Shown here piece by piece: positions 58,646 to 64,000 of a stretch of DNA of 64,000 nucleotides (the stretch's first letter is position 1; each line of letters begins with the position of its first letter). The stretch is from positions 1,367,960-1,431,959 of the forward strand of contig NZ_JAHFVK010000002.1 of assembly GCF_018599195.1 (NCBI RefSeq), given 5' to 3'. A program made the position numbers and the translations under genes. The notes beneath the pieces were generated by a model. That model did not search any database. It saw nothing but the letters and a program-made list of their open reading frames with translations, and had not been told where the DNA came from. The DNA is from Croceibacterium selenioxidans (GTDB lineage: Bacteria > Pseudomonadota > Alphaproteobacteria > Sphingomonadales > Sphingomonadaceae).

Positions 58646-60529
58646 GTGAAGCTGATCGGTGCCGTTTCCCTGATCTTGATGTTGGCGCCCCCAGCGTTGG
58701 CAGAAGGGCTTGAAGCGAGAGGAGAGTGGAGCGCCTACGAAAAGGGCCACGGTCAGTTGCCTCCCATGGGCTGGAACAGCTGGAATGCCTTTTATAGCGA
58801 CGTTGACGAAGAGAAGGTCCTCGCCTCGGCCCAGATAATTGTCGACAGCGGCCTCGCGTCCAGGGGATATCGCTACATCAATATCGACGATGGGTGGTGG
58901 CTTAAGCGGAGCCAGCCAGACGGGCGGATGATAATCCGCACCGCAACTTTTCCTTCCGCGGCAGGGAAAAGCGGCCGTACCAGTTTTCGACCGTTGACCG
59001 ATCGCCTGCATGCGATGGGACTCAAAGCGGGAATCTATTCCGATATCGGTCGAAACTCCTGCGGCCAGACGTTTGGTCATGGCGGAAAGAACAATCCGGC
59101 AGGGACGCTCGAAGAGCGCGAGGTGGGATTGTTCGGCCACATCGACCAAGACATCGCGCTCTATTTCGACGAATGGGGCTTCGATTTCATCAAGGTCGAT
59201 GGCTGCGGCATTCGCGGTATGGGGGCAGACAATCCCAATGTCGCATCGGGCATATATCGCACCTTCGAGCCCCTGATCGATTTCAACTCCATCGCGCGGA
59301 CGGACGTGCGCGCCGTCCAGGCTCTCTACCAGCACGTGGCGGATGCCCTGGAGCGGTCTAATCCGGACGGCGATTTCGTGTTCTCGATCTGTCTCTGGGG
59401 ATCTGCCGATGTGCGATCATGGGCGCACGATGTGGGCAACCTTTCGCGAACGAGCGAGGATATCGGGCCGCAATGGGGCCGGATGCTGCACAATCTGGAT
59501 TCCGCAGCGCGGCGGGCGCTCTATGCTCAGCCAGGCAGTTGGAACGATCCCGACATGCTGTTTGTGGGCACCGGCGATTTCGACGCACATCACCTCGTCG
59601 AGGCGCGTAGTCATTTCAGCCTTTGGGCGATACTCAATGCGCCGCTGATCATCGGCTACGACTTGCGCGAAGCCACGCCGGACTTGTTGGCCATTCTCGG
59701 AAACGAGCAGATCATCGCCCTCAATCAGGATGCGGCGGGAAACCAGGCGGTCCTCGCTTTCGACACGGACGACCTCCAGATCTACGTCAAGACGCTGGCC
59801 GATGGTGGTAAAGCCGTCGCGATCTTCAATCGCACCGCAGCGCCACTCAACGCGACGCTGGACGCCGCTCACCTCAAATTCGTAGACAAGGCGCCCGTGC
59901 AATTAACCGACCTCTGGTCTGGTGAGAGCTTGAGCTTCAGTGGTGAACAGCCGCTCGCACTCGCCCCTCACGAAACGCGGGTCTTCCGGGCGAGCGGCAC
60001 TCGTCAATTGCCGGGCGGCTTGTATCTTTCGGAGATGCCGGGCAGCGTGAATGTCGCAGAAGACGGGATTGTCCACCCAGAGCCGGACCCCTCGATCCAC
60101 CGGACCATCATATCCTGGCAAGGTACGCATGGCGCAGGCGAGCCTCCGCGTTATGCCGGATGGGGAGGAGCGCGGGCCGACAGGGCGCCCTACGGGCAGC
60201 ACTTGCAGATCGCCGGACGGCCTTTCTCCAATGGTATCGGCGTGCTCGCCAATTCGCGGTTGGAAGTGCGCAATAAGAATTTCAGGCGGTTCTCGGCGAT
60301 GGTCGGGATCGATGATTCCTCCGCCGATACGGCGCAACGCGTGCGCTTCGAGTTGTACGGTGACGGAGAACTGGTGGCGCAGACATCATGGATCGGCTTC
60401 GGTCAACAGGCGCAGACTCTGAGCGCGGATGTCGAGGGGCGGTCCATCGTGGAGCTCGTGTCGCGAACCGCCGACCCCACCGAGCGGCCCGTTCCCGTGA
60501 CTTGGGGCGATGCGGCGCTGTTGCAATGA
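58646..60529 (+). CDS. GH27 alpha-galactosidase with NPCBM-like domain
   Basis: An exported 627-residue enzyme with a short signal (APPALAE). The barrel has PPMGWNSWNAF, YINIDDGWW, LKAGIYSDIG, the nucleophile D185 in IKVDGCG and the acid/base D272 in LSRTSEDIG. The C-terminal part (about 480-627) resembles an NPCBM sandwich (GTHGAG, PFSNGIGVLANSRLEVR, FSAMVGIDDSS, VRFELYGDGELVAQT). GH27 removes terminal alpha-galactose or beta-L-arabinopyranose. The GTG start follows GGGGAA. It lies about 180 bases after the esterase gene and directly before dgoK-dgoA. Confidence 0.92.
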   Translation: MKLIGAVSLILMLAPPALAEGLEARGEWSAYEKGHGQLPPMGWNSWNAFYSDVDEEKVLASAQIIVDSGLASRGYRYINIDDGWWLKRSQPDGRMIIRTATFPSAAGKSGRTSFRPLTDRLHAMGLKAGIYSDIGRNSCGQTFGHGGKNNPAGTLEEREVGLFGHIDQDIALYFDEWGFDFIKVDGCGIRGMGADNPNVASGIYRTFEPLIDFNSIARTDVRAVQALYQHVADALERSNPDGDFVFSICLWGSADVRSWAHDVGNLSRTSEDIGPQWGRMLHNLDSAARRALYAQPGSWNDPDMLFVGTGDFDAHHLVEARSHFSLWAILNAPLIIGYDLREATPDLLAILGNEQIIALNQDAAGNQAVLAFDTDDLQIYVKTLADGGKAVAIFNRTAAPLNATLDAAHLKFVDKAPVQLTDLWSGESLSFSGEQPLALAPHETRVFRASGTRQLPGGLYLSEMPGSVNVAEDGIVHPEPDPSIHRTIISWQGTHGAGEPPRYAGWGGARADRAPYGQHLQIAGRPFSNGIGVLANSRLEVRNKNFRRFSAMVGIDDSSADTAQRVRFELYGDGELVAQTSWIGFGQQAQTLSADVEGRSIVELVSRTADPTERPVPVTWGDAALLQ

Positions 60530-60607
60530 ATAGCCCGAGGGACGCGATCGGTTCGCGGCTAATCGTGCGCTTGCTACTGCTGGATCGGAAGGAGGGTGCC
60601 TGACCTG

Positions 60608-61513
60608 GTGACGGCCCATTCCGTCATACTCGGCGATTGGGGCGGAACCCGGTTGCGGCTGTGGTTGCGTCAAGGGGGCGCGACAATCGCGGCAAGCGAG
60701 GCACCGGGCCTGCTCGTCGCAAACGAAAGTCCGGAGCAGATCTTGCGCCACGCGCTCGGCTCTCTGGGCGTAACAGCGCCCTTACCCATAGTGCTATGCG
60801 GCATGGCTGGGGCGCGTGAAGGCTTGGCCGAGGCGGGTTATGTTCCATGCCCCGGGAACGTCGATCAGTGGGTCGGCGCTGCGGTGGAAACCTCGCTCGA
60901 CGGCTTCCCGATCACGATTCTGCCGGGCTTCTCAAATCGGGATGGGGGTGGTCGCCCCGATGTTATGCGTGGCGAGGAGGCGCAAGTCTTCGGCGCGCTC
61001 ACGATGCGACATGCGGGAGCCAATGGGCCTACGGAAATGGTTCTTCCCGGCACGCACAGCAAATGGGTTCGCGTGGAGGATTGCAGCATTTCGCATTTCG
61101 CTACCTGTCCGACAGGCGAGCTGCACGCCAGTCTGCTCGGATCGAGTCTGGCCCCTCGCGAAAGGCAAACGCACAGCCGGTCTCACGCGGACGGATTCTC
61201 CACCGGGGTCGCCCGTGCGTTCGATGGCGTGCCTCTGATGGCATCCCTGTTCGAGGCGCGTGCCGCTCGAGTGTTAGATCATCGAGACGGGGATTGGTCA
61301 GCCGGATTTCTGTCGGGACTTTTGATCGGAAGCGAGATCGCGGCCATGGCGCCGTCCTGCGCCCTGAACGCCGTCCCCTTGCTGGTGGGTTCGGACGATC
61401 TTGTACGCCGTTATCGCTCTGCGTTCGCCAAGTACGGGTTGGACTGCCAAACGGCCGATGGTGAGACCTGCGCACTCATCGGATTGGAGATCGCGTATGC
61501 CCAGCTTGGATGA
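60608..61513 (+). CDS. dgoK: 2-dehydro-3-deoxygalactonokinase DgoK
   Basis: Phosphorylates 2-keto-3-deoxygalactonate in the De Ley-Doudoroff galactose pathway. The 301-residue protein aligns with E. coli DgoK from its start (MTAHSVILGDWGGTRLRLW against MTARYIAIDWGSTNLRAW) and has ILPGFSNRDGGGRPDVMRGEEAQVFGA and LPGTHSKWVRV. GTG 60608 was chosen for that alignment and because an alternative GTG at 60596 directly abuts the GGAGG ribosome site. It overlaps dgoA by 17 bases. Confidence 0.92.
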   Translation: MTAHSVILGDWGGTRLRLWLRQGGATIAASEAPGLLVANESPEQILRHALGSLGVTAPLPIVLCGMAGAREGLAEAGYVPCPGNVDQWVGAAVETSLDGFPITILPGFSNRDGGGRPDVMRGEEAQVFGALTMRHAGANGPTEMVLPGTHSKWVRVEDCSISHFATCPTGELHASLLGSSLAPRERQTHSRSHADGFSTGVARAFDGVPLMASLFEARAARVLDHRDGDWSAGFLSGLLIGSEIAAMAPSCALNAVPLLVGSDDLVRRYRSAFAKYGLDCQTADGETCALIGLEIAYAQLG

Positions 61514-62144
61514 GATCCTCGAGAATGGAGCGTTACCGGTCATCGCGATCCTGCGCGGTCTTATGCCCGGGGATGCCCTGGAGATCGGGGCGGCCCTGGT
61601 TGAGGCGGGTATTCGGGCTATCGAAGTTCCGCTCAATTCCCCCAGACCCCTTGAGAGCATTGCGCTCTTAGTCGACGCCTTTGGTGATCGCGCCTTGGTG
61701 GGGGCCGGAACGGTGCTCGACAGCGCCGCCGTAGGGCCGCTGGCCGCCCTCGGCGCACGGTTGCTGGTCGCGCCGAACTGCGATCCTGCGGTAATTGGGG
61801 CGGGCATAGCTCATGAAATGGATGTGCTGCCGGGAGTGTGCACACCGGGCGAAGCGCTTGCGGCCGTCGCTGCAGGAGCGTCTCGGCTCAAATTGTTCCC
61901 TGCGTCTTCGGTTCCGACGAGTCACGTGAAGTTGCTCAAGGACGTGCTACCTCAATCCATTGGCATCTGGGCGGTCGGCGGCGTGGATCCGACTAATGCC
62001 GTCGCTTGGATCGAGGCGGGGGCCGAGGGTGTGGCGGTCGGCAGTTGCGTTTTTCGCCCTGATTCCACCCCGTCGGAAGTGGCGATCCGCGCGCATAGTC
62101 TGGCCTCAAGTATGAGGACGCGCGGCAAGGGCGGATCCATCTGA
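61497..62144 (+). CDS. dgoA: 2-dehydro-3-deoxy-6-phosphogalactonate aldolase DgoA
   Basis: Splits KDPGal to pyruvate and glyceraldehyde-3-phosphate. The 215-residue TIM-barrel (KDPG aldolase family) has VIAILRG, the catalytic E43 in IEVPLNSP, the Schiff-base lysine K132 in RLKLFPAS, VGAGTVLD and WAVGGVDP. The ATG overlaps the dgoK end by 17 bases, so the two enzymes are made together. Galactose dehydrogenase and galactonate dehydratase, needed to feed them, are not in the window. Confidence 0.93.
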   Translation: MPSLDEILENGALPVIAILRGLMPGDALEIGAALVEAGIRAIEVPLNSPRPLESIALLVDAFGDRALVGAGTVLDSAAVGPLAALGARLLVAPNCDPAVIGAGIAHEMDVLPGVCTPGEALAAVAAGASRLKLFPASSVPTSHVKLLKDVLPQSIGIWAVGGVDPTNAVAWIEAGAEGVAVGSCVFRPDSTPSEVAIRAHSLASSMRTRGKGGSI

Positions 62145-62293
62145 AAGCTTAGGCGGCGTTAAGATAGGCGCACTCGGGCCACTCGACGCGGGCGACGTCA
62201 TTTCAGTGGGCAGGGAGTGGGTTGCGATCAGGCGCTTTCTGCGAACGCTGCTTTCTCGCCCGCGCATCGGTAATCCTAACAGGGGAGATGGCG

Positions 62294-62319
62294 GCCTTCC
62301 TACCCCAAGGCAGGAAGGC
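62294..62319. terminator. Stem-loop between dgoA and the G8-like gene
   Basis: GCCTTCCT and AGGAAGGC pair perfectly around a 10-base loop. It lies 24 bases past the stop of the minus-strand gene and about 150 bases past dgoA, and may end both transcripts. No T-run. Confidence 0.5.
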
Positions 62320-62342
62320 AACCAGCCGCTAGTCCCGGCGCC

Positions 62343-64000
62343 TTACTCGCGTCGGAGTTGTTGTTCATTCAGCGGGGCCGAGCTTACCTGGACTTGTCGG
62401 CTCACCTCGAGGCTTGCCCCCGCATCGAACGCTCCACCGGGACCTGTGCCGACCGTGCTCACGCCGGCTCCGGGGGTGCCGATCGAAACATTCAGGCCGG
62501 CCGCATTGTCGACGACCAGCTTGACCCACAGCGTTCCGTTTTCGCTGAAATAGGAAGTTTTACCCGCGTCGCGCAGCGCTGCCAGGCTGGATGTCTCCGC
62601 GCCCCCTGCGGTGCTGGTAAAACCGGGAAGTTCGAAAATGACCCACGAACCATCGACCATTTCCCTCAGCGACAGGGACAGGTCCTTCCTGCTGGTCTCC
62701 ACCCTCACCTGCGCTCCGCTGCGGATCGTCGTCTGGCCGGTGTATTCCCACCGCCTGCCGTTGCGGCTCAGCATGATCGGGTCAGTTATCGGGCCACTGC
62801 CGAAGCCCAGGTTGCCGCCGAGCCCGAAGTGACCGAAGTCGCCTCGACACACGGCCGCACCCCAGTCCGGCCTGATTTCACAGGCGTCTTCGTCGGAGGC
62901 GATACCGTTGTCCAAGACGATATAGGAATCGGCGACACCGCCGACCGAGCCGTCCCGATCATGGATCGCCGCCCCCCTCCAGGCATTCTGTCTCCCAAAA
63001 TCGGAGGCCCATCTGCGCACGACGGGAGGGAAGCTGACCCGCTTGGCGTTGATGAATTGTGCGCCCTGGATTGCGTTCTCGGAGCTCATCCCGAAGCTGG
63101 TGTACATCAGGTAAGAGATCGCCCCCGCATCCCGCGTGTCGTTGGGCACGAAGTTCACGAAGGTGGTATTCTCCACGTCGTGGCGCATGTCGTAATATTC
63201 GTACCCGCGGATCGGGAAATCCGGGATATCGCTCGGCATGCTGCGACCGTAAGCGATTTCCTGCGCCGTACGGGGGTTACCGATATTGTCGCTTTCGCCC
63301 ACGAACACCGCGTCGACGACGCGTGACGTATAGGCGGTGCGGCCAACTGCAGAGGCCGCGTGCGTGAAGCCGACCGCGTTATCGGCCACCCGCAGGTTCT
63401 TGAACAAGTGCAGCTCACCGCGGCCCCAGACGGCGCCATGCCTGTTCTTGTAGCCGGTGAAATTGTCGAAGACCGACGTCACCGGTTCGCTCGTTGGGTC
63501 AGCCGGGTTGGCGAAGGCGAAATGGTAGTTGCTGCCACCGACACTGAACGTCCCGTCGGGCTTGGGGCCGCGATCGAACATCAGGCCATCGAAATTGGAG
63601 TGGGCGGTATTGCCGCTGAACTCGCGCACCCCGGTTCGTCGAGGCCAGGTTTTTGCGCTGATCTCCGTGCCTTCGAACTGACCGGTCGGATGCTCGGGCA
63701 AGGCGAACCAGAATCCTGTCTGGTCGGACCCGGCGGCGACGTTGTCCCGATAGATGTTGTCGGGGTTCGTGATCCAGAAAGTCGACGCCGTATTGTCCGA
63801 GGGAATCAGGACAGCTTTGGAAGCCTGGCCGGCCGCTGCCGATCCCGCGCCGCCCCCCGATCCGGCAGGGCCCAGATTCGTCGGTTCGCAGGGCAGGGTG
63901 GGATGACACTTGGTCATGATGCCGAGGTTGTGGACGAACTGGTTGCCGGTCTCGACCGCGTCTTCGAGGAAGAAGCAGTGGCCCACGGTGTTGAAGGTGA
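62343..64000 (-). CDS. G8/CEMIP-like right-handed beta-helix protein, C-terminal part (runs off window)
   Basis: The frame stays open to the window edge; upstream codons read TFNTVGHCFFLEDAVETGN, so at least 552 residues are seen and the start is outside. The GHCFFLEDAVETGNQFVHNLGI wording and helix rungs (FSGNTAHSNFDGLMF, VADNAVGFTHAA) resemble bacterial homologues of the G8-domain CEMIP/fibrocystin-L family, whose animal members bind or break down hyaluronan. A signal peptide and the G8 domain would be in the missing part. The C-terminal 100 residues are a beta domain with a Gly/Ala-rich tail. It is convergent with dgoA. Confidence 0.7.
   Translation of the reverse strand, partial: TFNTVGHCFFLEDAVETGNQFVHNLGIMTKCHPTLPCEPTNLGPAGSGGGAGSAAAGQASKAVLIPSDNTASTFWITNPDNIYRDNVAAGSDQTGFWFALPEHPTGQFEGTEISAKTWPRRTGVREFSGNTAHSNFDGLMFDRGPKPDGTFSVGGSNYHFAFANPADPTSEPVTSVFDNFTGYKNRHGAVWGRGELHLFKNLRVADNAVGFTHAASAVGRTAYTSRVVDAVFVGESDNIGNPRTAQEIAYGRSMPSDIPDFPIRGYEYYDMRHDVENTTFVNFVPNDTRDAGAISYLMYTSFGMSSENAIQGAQFINAKRVSFPPVVRRWASDFGRQNAWRGAAIHDRDGSVGGVADSYIVLDNGIASDEDACEIRPDWGAAVCRGDFGHFGLGGNLGFGSGPITDPIMLSRNGRRWEYTGQTTIRSGAQVRVETSRKDLSLSLREMVDGSWVIFELPGFTSTAGGAETSSLAALRDAGKTSYFSENGTLWVKLVVDNAAGLNVSIGTPGAGVSTVGTGPGGAFDAGASLEVSRQVQVSSAPLNEQQLRRE

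Noticed and set aside
1..64000. CRISPR arrays, rRNA genes, insertion sequences and prophage
   Set aside because: No regularly spaced repeats, no transposase or integrase with full motifs, and no rRNA-like stretches were seen.

Overview
The window is high-GC alphaproteobacterial DNA, most likely from the Sphingomonadales (Sphingomonadaceae or Erythrobacteraceae). The evidence is a NepR/EcfG general-stress module with a CHASE-HWE kinase, a large Caulobacter/Sphingomonas-type TonB-dependent receptor next to a tryptophan-halogenase-like flavoprotein, SapC and a JmjC-like cupin, and short dispersed intergenic repeats. No phage, insertion sequence or CRISPR array was seen. Everything here is read by eye from sequence; family names rest on recognised motifs and gene context, not on searches.

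Region 1 (1-15.5 kb) is housekeeping plus metal efflux: rlmE and ppx/gppA (overlapping), tRNA-Gln(CUG), a secreted epoxide-hydrolase-like enzyme, a czcCBA heavy-metal RND operon led by a small His/Cys-rich exported protein (czcA has an apparent one-base frameshift at its 5' end), a LOG-family protein, the coupled set glmM - DUF1272 zinc ribbon - thiD, a DAACS symporter, Fe-superoxide dismutase and a PilZ protein. Region 2 (15.5-24.2 kb) holds an AI-2E family permease, nepR-ecfG with a consensus EcfG promoter and a divergent CHASE-HWE kinase, modABC with a short ModC, a repeat-rich intergenic stretch, and a HupE/UreJ-like membrane protein paired with an exported metallo-beta-lactamase-fold hydrolase. 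Region 3 (24.2-32.7 kb) has an ExbD-like lipoprotein, an NTF2-like/DUF1971 fusion, a secreted beta-sandwich protein whose Shine-Dalgarno lies in a hairpin, a FucP-type sugar transporter, about 1.2 kb without a convincing gene, a heme-PAS FixL/FixJ pair and a small beta-barrel protein.

Region 4 (32.7-40.3 kb) is a chaperone-usher fimbrial operon on the minus strand (two small subunits, chaperone, usher, two further subunit-like proteins). It is divergent from a PilZ-XRE fusion that carries an intact c-di-GMP-binding motif and looks like a dedicated regulator.

Region 5 (40.4-64 kb) is a polysaccharide utilisation locus: a GntR/FadR regulator, GH95, GH3, a GH141-like beta-helix protein, the halogenase-like flavoprotein and the TonB-dependent receptor. 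Divergent from the receptor run SapC, the JmjC-like cupin, a secreted beta-sandwich protein, GH43, an acetyl-esterase-like hydrolase, GH27 and dgoK-dgoA. A perfect LacI-type palindrome sits between the two arms. The likely substrate is a plant- or algal-type glycan carrying galactose, arabinose and fucose-like residues: uptake through the receptor, trimming in the periplasm, then galactose breakdown through 2-dehydro-3-deoxygalactonate. A G8/CEMIP-like beta-helix protein runs off the right edge.

The strongest leads are the PilZ-XRE regulator facing the pilus operon and the receptor/halogenase/SapC/cupin module inside the glycan locus, whose chemistry is unexplained.
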